A stretch of 64,000 nt of DNA from positions 21,032,572 through 21,096,571 of the forward strand of contig NC_133286.1 in the NCBI RefSeq assembly GCF_005239225.2. The letters run 5' to 3'. Shown one piece after another: positions 32,732 to 41,800 of this stretch. Within the stretch, counting starts at the first letter, position 1; each line of letters starts with the position of its first letter. The notes under the pieces are model-generated. The model was given only the letters and a program-made list of their open reading frames with translations. It was not told the origin of the DNA and searched no databases. Source of the DNA: Populus alba (taxonomy: Eukaryota > Streptophyta > Magnoliopsida > Malpighiales > Salicaceae). The translations under genes and the position numbers were made by a program.

Positions 32732-33665
32732 CTATAATAAATAGACAAATTACTTAGAATAGATCAACGTTTTAACCATCTAGGCCTGCAGGGGAGAGTG
32801 ACTAAGGCACAGTTAGTATTTTAACTCAGTACATGGTTTGTAAGGATAAATTCAATGTTATTTTTTTTTTTTTAACTGTAACTTACGATCCAAAGGGCTT
32901 CTATTGTTCAGAATATATTGAGGTATTAGCTAAACTATGCCAAGCAAACAGAATTTGCATGTCCCTGGGAAGAGTGGATGCCATGCTAGAAATATAAATT
33001 ACTGATGCCTCCTGAATTTCACATGTTATTCCTTTCTCCTTCCTACTAACAGAAAACCACACAATGGCTTTACTTTAGGCAATCGATATCATGGTTAAGT
33101 CATGGATTTGACATCCAGGATAACTTAATTGATGCATTATTGAAGTCATGACTAAATCATGTAAATCCATATTCACCCAACATCCAAGTTTATTCTCATT
33201 CCAAAAAATAAAACTAAAAATAATAGCATGAAATATGAAGAGACGAATAGGAATTTAAATAATATAATTTCTCTTTTCTGTCGCCATTTTCCATTCCTGA
33301 GAAGTACTCAGGAAGTCTTAATAAGTTCAAGTGTAAGGTAACTTTTACCCTTCCCAGCTCTAATTAGGTTTCGCTGTCCCTCCAATCTAATTTAAGATCT
33401 AATATGAGGAAACCACACTGTATTAGTGAAAGGATCACAATATCAAGATTTTCCAACTTCAATTCACTGATATAACTTTTCTTGAATCCTGGACAAAAGA
33501 ACTTGGAACATCAAAAGATCATAGCAGGATTCTAAAAAACAAAGATTGTATTTGGTGCTTATTGAGTCTAAAAGTTTTCCTGGATGAAAAGGGTAAAAAT
33601 CAGTAACATGTCTGGTTCAGTATCAAGATTTTGAAAATATCAAAAGGAAGGAAAAAAAAAGGTAC
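32732..33665 (-). other. LNK2-like intron, source of the 1883-2617 fragment
   Basis: Non-coding; 32809-33556 is almost identical to 1883-2617. Confidence 0.75.
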
Positions 33666-33718
33666 CTTGTTTGCTAATTCATTTGGAAAAGCACCATTTT
33701 CCTCTGTCAGTTGAGAGT
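33666..33718 (-). pseudogene. LNK2-like copy 2, fourth exon, 3' part
   Basis: Reads LTEENGAFPNELANK to donor AAG|GTACC. Continues across copia 2 from 37883-37924 (TDLAVVGKNTAANS). Confidence 0.75.
33714..33718. repeat. Target-site duplication AGAGT (left)
   Basis: AGAGT here and at 37883-37887 flank copia element 2. Confidence 0.92.
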
Positions 33719-34026
33719 TGTTGAATATTAAACTCAACATCCAGAAAGTCAAGGAAGGCAACCAGCCACCAGCCGTCGCCGCCAGCCGCCTTCACACCTC
33801 AGAGTTGAATTTTCTTGTTTTGATTTCGTGTATAAATAGAGTGCCCAGCTTCTGTTAAATTGTGTGGAGAGAATTGAGAGAAACACTAGAAAGAGAATAG
33901 AGAGAGAGAGGGCGTGTATTGAGCTTCTTTTGTTTTAATTGTTAAGCTTGTTTCTTGTAATAAAACCTTGTGTTTTATCCCCTCTGAGTATTTCAAAGCT
34001 ACCACCAGTGGTTTCTCCCACCAACA
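33719..34026 (+). repeat. 5' LTR of copia 2
   Basis: 308 bp, TGTTGAATATT...CCAACA; TATA box 'tataaatag' at 33831-33839; CAGCCAC-type triplet-rich run at 33760-33790 that differs in length from the 3' LTR. Confidence 0.92.
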
Positions 34027-34032
34027 ATTGGT

Positions 34033-34199
34033 AGAAACACTAGAAAGAGAATAGAGAGAGAGGGCGTGTATTAAGCTTCTTTTGTTAATTAATTGTCAAG
34101 CTTGTTTTTGTAATAAAACCTTGTGTTTTATCCCCTCTGAGTGTTTCAAAGCCACCACCAGTGGTTTCTCCCACCAACAATTGGTATCAGAGCCCCGTT
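34033..34199 (+). repeat. Tandem duplication of LTR 3' part and PBS
   Basis: Repeats 33880-34032 starting at 'gaaacactagaaagag' with a few differences. The upstream copy of the PBS is cut after 'attggta'. Confidence 0.85.
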
Positions 34200-34203
34200 C
34201 GTC
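34192..34203 (+). other. Copia 2 primer-binding site (tRNA-iMet)
   Basis: TGGTATCAGAGC, preceded by LTR-like ...CCAACAAT. Confidence 0.9.
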
Positions 34204-34240
34204 AGAAAACAGAAGAGTTTTGGGGTATATCCGAATTTTT

Positions 34241-34282
34241 AAAGTTGTCAAAAACAAGTTTTGATCATTCCACAGTGTAGAG
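34241..34282 (+). promoter_or_regulatory. Conserved leader motif shared with LARD-like element
   Basis: 'aaagttgtcaaaa' to 'ccacagtgtagag', matching 4141-4182 at the same distance from the PBS. Candidate packaging signal (inference). Confidence 0.45.
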
Positions 34283-34760
34283 CTCATCCATACGAGCTCA
34301 CTGGTGCAAGAATCAGCTTCATCAGAGCAAGAGGTAGCCCACACGCGCCACCTGAAGATTCTGCACAGAAGACCACGCGCAGCCCACGCGCCCAGAGGTT
34401 GAAGACGAGTGCCGTCCACGCCCGCCATATATTGAGTCGCGCCGAGCCGTATACGCCGAGTTCTAGCCGAGCCGCAAGCCGAGTCTAGCCGAGCCCCAAG
34501 CCGCGCCGTCCTCCGCACCAAGCCGAGCCGCTTTCAGATGCAGCCGAGCCGACCGAATATTCCCTGGAATATTCCCGGTTCGATCCCAGCGAACCGCCCG
34601 CCGTACAGAATTGTTTTTTTGACCGGTTCACCTATTTTCTGACCCGATTTCTTCAAAGTCAGACCGGTTCCCTACTATTTGGACCATTCCGGATCGATCT
34701 ATAGTGTCCGTTTGTCCAAATTCGGCTCCAAGAAAGGTGATATAGTCATTCAAAGAGCAA

Positions 34761-35720
34761 AATGACTATAGAAGGTACACATACACTCATCCCAAAGCTA
34801 ACCAAAGACAACTATGATAGTTGGTGCATCAGATTGAAGGCATTCCTTGGTTCATAAGAGTGTTTGGATATTGTACAACATGGTTATGATGAACCAGAGT
34901 CCAAAGAAGAAGAAGATGCTTTACAAGAGGCACAGAAGCAAGCCCTCAAAGTCAACAGAAAGAAAGACAACAAAGCAAAGATCATTATCTATCAAGGTCT
35001 TGATGAAGATACGTTCGAGATCATAGCTTCCGCTGAAACATCAAAAGACATATGGGAGGCTCTCCAACAGAAATACAAGGGTGCTGACAGAATCAAGAAG
35101 ATTCGTCTTCAATCTTTACGAGGAGAATTCGAACTATTGCAAATGAAGTCCTCATAGTTTATTTCTGATTATCACACAAGGATTATGGTGATAGTCAATC
35201 AGATGAGGAGAAATGGAGAAGCCATCGTCGATTCTCGAATTACGGAGAAAATTTTGAGATCCCTAGATCCAAAATTCGATTTTGTTATTGTCGCAATTGA
35301 AGAGTCCAAGGAAGTGGACAAGTTGACAGTTGATGAGCTTATGAGTTCTTTGCAAGCTCATGAGCAGAAGATCGTAAAGCGAAATGGAGATAAGGTCATT
35401 GAACATGCCTTACAAGCAAAGCTGTCTCTCAAGGACAGATATGAGCAAGGGGAGACTTCAACAAGTGGATACACCACTCAAGCAGGAAGTCAACAATCCA
35501 GAGGAGGATTTCAGAGATTCCAAGGAAGAGGATCTTGGAATACAAGCTTTAGAGGAAGAGGTGGTAGAAACACCACCAGAGGAGGTCGAGGATAACAGGC
35601 ATTCACTCCTAGAGGAAGAGGAGGCGGTTACAATAACCGTGACAGGAGGAATATTCAATGTTATAGTTGCAATCAATTTGGGCACTATAGCACTGAATGT
35701 CGAAGGAAAGCTCCGTTAGA
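34761..35720 (+). pseudogene. Copia 2 gag with in-frame stops
   Basis: ATG at 34761 (MTIEGTHTLIPKLTKDNYDS). In-frame stops at ~34856 (TAA), 35155-35157 (TAG) and ~35593 (TAA) interrupt one otherwise constant frame. Between them the gag UBN2-type domain is clear: EIIASAETSKDIWEALQQKY, RITEKILRSLDPKFDFV and VDELMSSLQAHEQ. An Arg/Gly-rich RNA-binding stretch (GRGSWNTSFRGRGGRN) leads to the knuckle CYSCNQFGHYSTEC at ~35659-35700. The stops look like substitutions, typical of an old inactive copy. Confidence 0.85.
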
Positions 35721-35759
35721 GATACGAAAGCAAGCCAACTATGCAAAGAAGGATGATAG

Positions 35760-36200
35760 AGAAGAAACTGCATTTCTTGTCCAACAAGAACTTGGTGAGA
35801 ACCAGGAGAATATATGGTATCTAGATACTGGAGCCAGCAATCACATGTGCGGCTACCGAGAGTTATTTGGTGATCTAGATGAGACCAAGCAAGGTCTAGT
35901 TACTTTTGGAGATACCACAAAGGTTCAATACAAAGGTAAAGGCAGCATCCCAGTCAAGTTGAAGAATGACGATTCCAGCTACATCGCCAATGTGTATTAT
36001 GTTTCAGCCATAAAGCAGAACCTGATCAGTTTAGGTCAACTTTTGGAGAAAGGCTATACGTTTTACTCGAAGAATTGTCATCTAGCAATTAGAGACAACA
36101 ATGGGAGATTAATGGCCTATGTGAAAATGTCCAAGAATAGGATGTTTCCTTTGAACATCTAGTATGATGCAATAAGGTGTTTGAGTGCCATCACCAACAG
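35760..36200 (+). pseudogene. Copia 2 protease
   Basis: IWYLDTGASNHMCG with the DTG triad at 35824-35832, then an open frame through LGQLLEKGYTFYSKNC to a TAG at ~36160. Confidence 0.82.
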
Positions 36201-37335
36201 TGAAGAATGACTTTGGCACCTGAGGCTTGGACATCTGAATTTCACAAGTCTGAAGATGCTAGCAAGCAAGAAGATGGTCAAAGGTTTGCCTCACATTGAT
36301 CATCCAGAAGAAGTCTATGAAAGTTGTGTCCTCAGCAAACATCACAGATCCAGTTTTGCCAAAGAAGTCAACTGGAGAGCAAAGAGGCCACTGGAGTTAG
36401 TGCACACAGATGTGTGTGGCCCAATAACACCTATGTCAACTGGACAAAATAGGTACTTCCTCACTTTTATTGATGATTTTAGTAGAAAGACATGGATATA
36501 TTTTCTGAAGAGGAAGTCAGAAGTATTCAATTGTTTTAAAGATTTTAAAGCAATTGTGGAGAAGCAAACAGGTTACACGATCAGAACCGTAAGATCTGAT
36601 CAAGGTGGAGAATATACAGCAAATGACTTTGAAGCTTATTGTACACAACAAGGCATCCGACATCAGACAACACCAGCTTATACACCACAGCTGAACGGTG
36701 TAGCAGAAAGGAAGAATCGAATGATTCTTGACATGGCAAGAAGTCTGCTCAAAGCAAAGAAATTGCCCAAGCAATACTGGGCTGAAGTTGTATCATGTGC
36801 AGTGTATCTGTTGAATCGCTGCCCAACCAGAAGTTTGCAAGGAGTCATTCCAGAAGAAGCATGGAGTGGTCACAAACCAAGTGTTACTCATCTACGAGTC
36901 TTTGGTTGTGTGGCATATGCAAAGATCCCAGATGCAAGAAGGAGAAAGCTCGATGATAAAAGCGAGAAATGCATCTTTGTCGGATATGGTGAAAGAAAGA
37001 TGGGATACAGGCTGTATAATCCCATCATGAAGAAAGTAATCATAAGTAGAGATGTTATTTTTGAAGAAGATAAATCTTGGGCATGGAATGATGATCAAAA
37101 AGCAGTCAAATGGATCAACACTGATTTGATCCTTGAAGGTGAAGAAGTACCAACAGTACTTATAGAAGAACCGATTGTGCCAACAGCTGAACCACAAAGT
37201 CCGGTGTTTATACCAGCAGCTGAACCACAAAGTCCGGCACACAGTTTCCCTGTATTCAACAGAAGGAACACACCAGGAGCATCATCATCAACACCACCAT
37301 CAGCATCCTCATCAGAAGGACCAAGAAAGATGTGA
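36201..37335 (+). pseudogene. Copia 2 integrase
   Basis: A remnant of the pre-integrase zinc region (LWHLRLGHLNF) follows a stop at ~36208. The core is open 36256-37335: LVHTDVCGPITPMSTG, FIDDFSRKTWIYFL, VRSDQGGEY and QLNGVAERKNRMI (catalytic D, D, E), then VFGCVAYAKIPDARR and CIFVGYGERKMGYRLY. The pre-integrase second zinc half reads ESCVLSK, with one expected Cys position altered. Ends in a Ser/Pro-rich tail. RT is absent apart from its first residues at 37337-37490. Confidence 0.85.
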
Positions 37336-37562
37336 AACCTTGAAGAGTTGTACGATGCCACTCAAGTCATGGAAGATACAACTCTGTTTTGTTTCCATGC
37401 AGATAAGGACCCACCAGAAAAGAAGAAAGCAAAAGGTGTCAAATGGGTCTACAAGACGAAAGCCAAATTAGTGGATAAAGGCTACAAGTAGAGAGAAGGC
37501 ATTGAAGGGAGAAGTATTCATGCTTGGCATGATATCTCTCGATTGAGTTTAACGGGGAGATT

Positions 37563-37882
37563 TGTTGAATATTAAACTCAACATCCAGAAGGTCAAGGAA
37601 GGCAACCAGCCACCAGCCACCAGTCGCCGACCAGCCACCAGCCGCCTTCACACCTAAGAGTTGAATTTTCTTGTTTTGATTTCGTGTATAAATAGAGTGC
37701 CCAGCTTCTGTTAAATTGTGTGGAGAGAATTGAGAGAGACACTAGAAAGAGAATAGAGAGAGAGAGGGCGTGTATTGAGCTTCTTTTGTTTTAATTGTTA
37801 AGCTTGTTTCTTGTAATAAAACCTTGTGTTTTATCCCCTCTGAGTGTTTCAAAGCCACAACCAGTGGTTTTTCCCACCAACA
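37563..37882 (+). repeat. 3' LTR of copia 2
   Basis: 320 bp; purine tract 'ggggagat' just before; TATA 'tataaatag' at ~37687-37695. Confidence 0.92.
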
Positions 37883-37924
37883 AGAGTTAGCCGCCGTGTT
37901 CTTTCCCACAACAGCCAAATCTGT
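37883..37924 (-). pseudogene. LNK2-like copy 2, fourth exon, 5' part
   Basis: Acceptor TTTTGCAG|ACAG; reads TDLAVVGKNTAANS before the LTR. Confidence 0.75.
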
Positions 37925-38031
37925 CTGCAAAAGCACAAAAATAAATAAAAATGCTAAGCTTCTCTCAGCTCCTGCACTTGAGCATGGGGCATTAATAAGT
38001 GAACTCATTACTGAAAATTAAGTCGCTATAC

Positions 38032-38284
38032 CTGCTCCTTCAGTATAGGCTTGTTTTTACCTTCATCATATTCTACATGATCAAGGCTTGCCTGAGTATT
38101 CTGCAGACCATGAGATGCAGGGTCGTTCATTTTTCCATAGCCAAGGGCAAACAGCTGGTCCTCTTCTCTCGACGCCACAGATATTGGAAAGGGCTTTACC
38201 GGGCTGTTAGTTGTACATTTTGAAGAAGACCATAGCTCATCAGCATTACCAAGGTTTACATTGCCAAATATTGGGTCATCATTG
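38032..38284 (-). pseudogene. LNK2-like copy 2, third visible exon
   Basis: Acceptor TTTTGCAG|CAATG, donor GAGCAG|GTATAG. Encodes SNDDPIFGNVNLGNADELWS, a proline-containing middle, and HVEYDEGKNKPILKEQ. Joins in phase to the preceding exon (IV + SNDDP). Confidence 0.82.
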
Positions 38285-38360
38285 CTGCAAAATCACCACT
38301 TGTGAGGATATTGAGTCAGATGGTTATCACTGTACTCCAACAAAATATAAGAGCATTAGT

Positions 38361-38430
38361 GAAGAACAGAAATGCAGGAAAGCCCTTCCACAATTGAACA
38401 AGCTCACCAATTCCTTACAAATCCAGTGCT
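38361..38430. repeat. ~65-bp direct repeat, partner at 39473-39535
   Basis: 'acagaaatgcaggaaagccc' and 'aacNcgctcaccaattcctt' occur at both places. In the second, the repeat sits where an LNK2 splice acceptor is expected. Confidence 0.6.
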
Positions 38431-38890
38431 GCTATATTACATTCTTTCTGCCATTTATACTTGTAATTGAGGATATTGTGCTGCTAAAAACTGGCATCCT
38501 TCAGGTTCTTTTCCCAATTAACAAAATTAAGCCAAGGATCAAAAACCATAAATTTTCAAACAACTAGTCATTTTTTGTTAGTGTTGCTTTCAGCAGACAG
38601 CACTTATTTGGAAAAGGATATAGATCCAAAACAGAAGAAACTACAATTATTAAAAGAGTCTGGTTGTTTTTCCTTCACAACAACACTCTTGTACTACATG
38701 ATTTTTTTCTTCTGAAAAGAAAATAGACAGTGTGCATAATTATTTTGTTCGCGAAACTTTCACTTCACATTCAGTAATAAGAATTTGTTCAAATTATCAG
38801 AATAATGAGATATACAAGCTTCCATATCAGGGTGCTGCTGACCATCTTTCATTTAGGTGCAGAAAGTAAGAAATGGTAACTGTGCTTTAC

Positions 38891-39013
38891 CTAACAATTC
38901 GATCAAGATCATCAAAGCTTCCAATGCTAGCCCAGCCATAATCAACAAAATCACCTTGCTCTTCACGTTCATGAGGATTTTGAAAAATCTCAGTGTCCTT
39001 ATCAAGATGATCT
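38891..39013 (-). pseudogene. LNK2-like copy 2, second visible exon
   Basis: Donor TTAG|GTAAAG. Encodes HLDKDTEIFQNPHEREEQGD, then FVDYGWASIGSFDDLDRIV, a hallmark of the family's N-terminal half. Confidence 0.82.
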
Positions 39014-39137
39014 GTCTCCGCGTTTTTTTTAAAAAAAGAATTAGAATGACAGTAGCATGTAAGATACTATGCTATGAAAACGTCATGCAACTCGTCACCC
39101 TATTTACATTTTTTCCTTGTAATTGAAATCTCATCAC

Positions 39138-39475
39138 CTGCTGATGAATCAAGTTTGGTAATCTCAGTTAGATTGTTAGAGATTGAAGTTTCCAAGGAAT
39201 CCTACTCAGTTTTGGCAGCATTAGGTGAGGACAAGTTAGGCCATCGGTCCATGTCAAGTCCTAAGGAAGAAGTTCCTTCACTTGTGTCAACATTCGAAAT
39301 GCTCTCCAGCTTTCTGCCATCAGTATCAACTTTAGCACCAGGTGCCTTCTGCTCACTAGATTTAATGGTGCTAGCTTCTTCACTCGATTCCTTTTTCTTG
39401 CAATAATCTTCACTTGCCTCTGGATATGGCACGATATGGTCATCACTATCTTCAGCCTCACCCCATATTATGTGA
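39138..39475 (-). pseudogene. LNK2-like copy 2, first visible exon, with nonsense codon
   Basis: HIIWGEAEDSDDHIVPYPEA opens the conserved region; an in-frame TAG follows SSPNAAKTE at ~39207-39209, after which the frame continues (DSLETSISNNLTEITKLDSS) to a donor CAG|GTGATG. No acceptor AG is found just upstream; a 65-bp repeat sits there, so the 5' border is probably a breakpoint. Confidence 0.78.
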
Positions 39476-39539
39476 GGAACAGAAATGCAGGAAAGCCCTT
39501 CCATAATTGAACACGCTCACCAATTCCTTGCAAATCCTC

Positions 39540-41030
39540 AAGACATATTTTGGAAATCTTTTTTTTTTTTTAATTAACGGGAATGTTTAGATCAATTTGT
39601 GTATAACTCGATTAATCTCATGGGTTCTAATGTTAATGATCATGTAAATTTTCAGTCACCTTAAAAAAACTCAAATTCATGATTATTAGAGAGTAAACTT
39701 AATGTCTGATAAATTAAGCTACTTTTCATAGTTCTTTTAAGTGTATAATATGTTGCATTTAAGGCAAAATTAATAGTTTTTAATGTTTTTATTACTGAAA
39801 TGCTTTGGAGAAGCGCGTGCGGCTTCTTTGCTGGCCAAAAACTGACTTCTATTTGTTGTTTGGAACTTTGGAGAAGAGCACGAAGGGCTGGGTGGTGGTG
39901 GGCCACAAGTACGTGGATTTCTTTTTCTGTATTTTTTCCCCTCTTATGGTAAATTACCAAAGTTTCCTTTTATTTTTCTATAAAGAATTTGATTTTTATT
40001 ATTTTATTGTTATTTATTTGATTTTTATTTTTTGTAAATTTGTTTTTTTTAATTTTATTCTTATCATTTGATTTTTTTTAATTTTTATATCAAGTTTGGC
40101 CCTTATTCTTTTAATTGCTATTTATTTATTTATTATCTTTTTTCTAATTGAATTTTCTTTTTAAATTCATCTTTTAATATATGATTTCAATTTATTTTAA
40201 TGTCAAATTTAATTAAAAAAAATTTATTGCTATATATTTTGTTTTAAATCTTTTTTAAGTTGTATTTTTTTTCCCAGTTTTATCTCTCATTATCTTGTGA
40301 TAAAGAATTTAACTTCATTATTTTTTAAGGTTTGTCTTTTGTAAAGTTAATACTGAGCTCATTATCAAAGTCACAAGTTTCAAATATTAACACATATTAA
40401 CTTCGGTTTTTTTTCAGTGTTGTTTTTTTTTAAAAAAAAAACTTATCGTGCAATGTTTGATTTATAGAGAATTTATCTTCATGTTTTTTATATATATTTT
40501 TTTTCTACATGTTATCTCAATCTTATATACATAATTATTAGAATTAAAATATTAACCCATGTTAACTCAAATATTTATTAAACGTATTCAATTAAATGAA
40601 CGGAGTCTTTGAAAATGCTTATGTCCGATTAACTAATTATATTTTACAATGAAAAAATCTAGGACGGCTAAAATCTTGATTAAAGAGAACATTAACAAGT
40701 CTAGTAGTAGTGCATGGTCGTTTAGAAAGAAAGCAAGAGCAGCGGATTGGGAGCGTTTATTGGGGCTTTCTGGCCTCTACATAACCTTCCAATGTTACTT
40801 CTAGGCCTCCCAAACTCCTCAAAGTTCTGGTGACAATATAATGCTATTCCATCTTAAGTATGATGCCAACTTAAGTTTTTTTAGAATCTTCAATCTTCTT
40901 AAGATCAAAATATTGATTGCATCTATACAAACCATTTATGGGCATCTTCCCCATCAAAGCTGAGAAAGTCACATATGGGTTTGTGCGTCCTAAACCGAGA
41001 GTGCTCACCTTCACTAGGTAATCAAGTTAT
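39540..41030. other. AT/T-rich intergenic DNA
   Basis: Long T-rich tracts with 'atttgatttttatt' words (39960-40500), no supported gene. 40680-41000 is less biased but also without a recognisable frame. Confidence 0.5.
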
Positions 41031-41036
41031 TGCAAC

Positions 41037-41800
41037 TTATGAGTTGTTTGTTTGTCTCGGGTAGGTATTAGTCTCCCCTGTGGAAAGTTTTAGTGATCGA
41101 AGAAGGGATGTTTGTTGATAAGCTATTCCACTAATGAGACCCTTGAGTTCGTTAAACTTAGCTTCATGGTTGCTTTCTGTGGTACCCAGTTTGTGATTGT
41201 AAGACTCCAACATTTTCATCATTTGTTCATAATCTTATGCTTGATCCTTGCTGACAGCTTCAAGGGAGCTCTCCAGCTTTTTGATGTCTTGAGATCCAGT
41301 GTCAGGAGCGATCGATCATTTGTTCACATTCCGAGGATCGATCGCTCTAATACCACTTGTAGCAAGTATGATGGAATGATCTCCCACCAGGATAGAATCC
41401 AGTAGGACTGTTAGGTCACTACACTGATTTGAGGTTTACAATGGAGTCTACTAATCACAGGGATCAATAAACTCGCAGGCCAACTAACAGAAACACCTAA
41501 TGATAGGGAATAAAGAAGAAGAGAGTGGAGACAAGGACATAAATTGGTTAAGCCACCATTTTTCGTTCTTCTATTTTCACGCAGGCATTGTGTTACAAAT
41601 GCTAACTGAAAGAGCGGCTAATAACAACTTCCAATTATCAAGCAACAGCCAACACGTGGCAAGAGTCATAAAAGAAACAGCAACATTTAAACGATGTGTC
41701 TAGGTAGTAATTGAACGGTGTGTTTTGTGACATGATACCCCTACAATCTTCTAATGGTCATACGGTGCGTTTAGTAGGATTCTAACATCTTCCAACGGTC
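41037..41800 (-). mobile_element. LTR-retrotransposon 5' remnant (gag start, PBS, LTR)
   Basis: On the minus strand a PBS-like TGGTATTAGAGC (plus ~41343-41354) precedes a short gag-like frame (41037-41222 and upstream codons to ~41330: Lys/Glu-rich, coiled-coil-like, ESYNHKLGTTESNHEAKFNE). To the right of the PBS, ~41357-41800 is non-coding and would be the LTR. No second LTR or TSD was identified. Confidence 0.4.

Larger units (their letters stand above)
33719..37882 (+). mobile_element. Ty1/copia retrotransposon 2, RT/RNase H deleted (4.2 kb), in the fourth LNK2 exon
   Basis: 5' LTR 33719-34026, 3' LTR 37563-37882, TSD AGAGT. The LTR tail and first bases of the PBS are duplicated in tandem (33880-34032 repeated at 34033-34199), so the working PBS TGGTATCAGAGC sits at 34192-34203. 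Coding order is gag, CCHC, protease and integrase; then only the start of RT (VKWVYKTKAKLVDKGYK) remains before a jump to ~40 bases of the internal 3' end and the LTR. Gag carries genuine stop codons rather than one-base shifts, so it is older than copia 1. Its leader matches that of the element at 3660. Confidence 0.93.
24496..39475 (-). pseudogene. LNK2-like clock/light-signalling gene, copy 2, 5'-truncated and broken by two copia insertions
   Basis: Eight exons can be followed on the minus strand with GT-AG borders: 39138-~39475, 38891-~39013, 38032-38284, 37883-37924 plus 33666-33718, 32368-32731, 31935-32275, 31698-31852, and ~30244-30502 plus 24496-24608. Motifs in order: IIWGEAEDSDDHIVPYPE; FVDYGWASIGSFDDLDRIV; SNDDPIFGN; EKLEEKG...YQDFYG; TPQEKIEKLRRRQQ with a poly-Gln helix; DKVLYRLQDIISK; RLCIRDSLFRLAQSAMQRH; NPVDRTVAHLLFHRP. 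These fit LNK1/LNK2 co-activators of RVE-type clock MYBs. Damage: no first exons, an in-frame TAG at ~39210 in the first visible exon, and LTR elements inside the fourth and last exons. The gene name rests on recalled family motifs; LNK1 versus LNK2 is less certain than the family. Confidence 0.8.

Noticed and set aside
39805..40071. 88-codon Phe/Tyr-rich frame
   Set aside because: Product of a T-rich tract, not protein-like.
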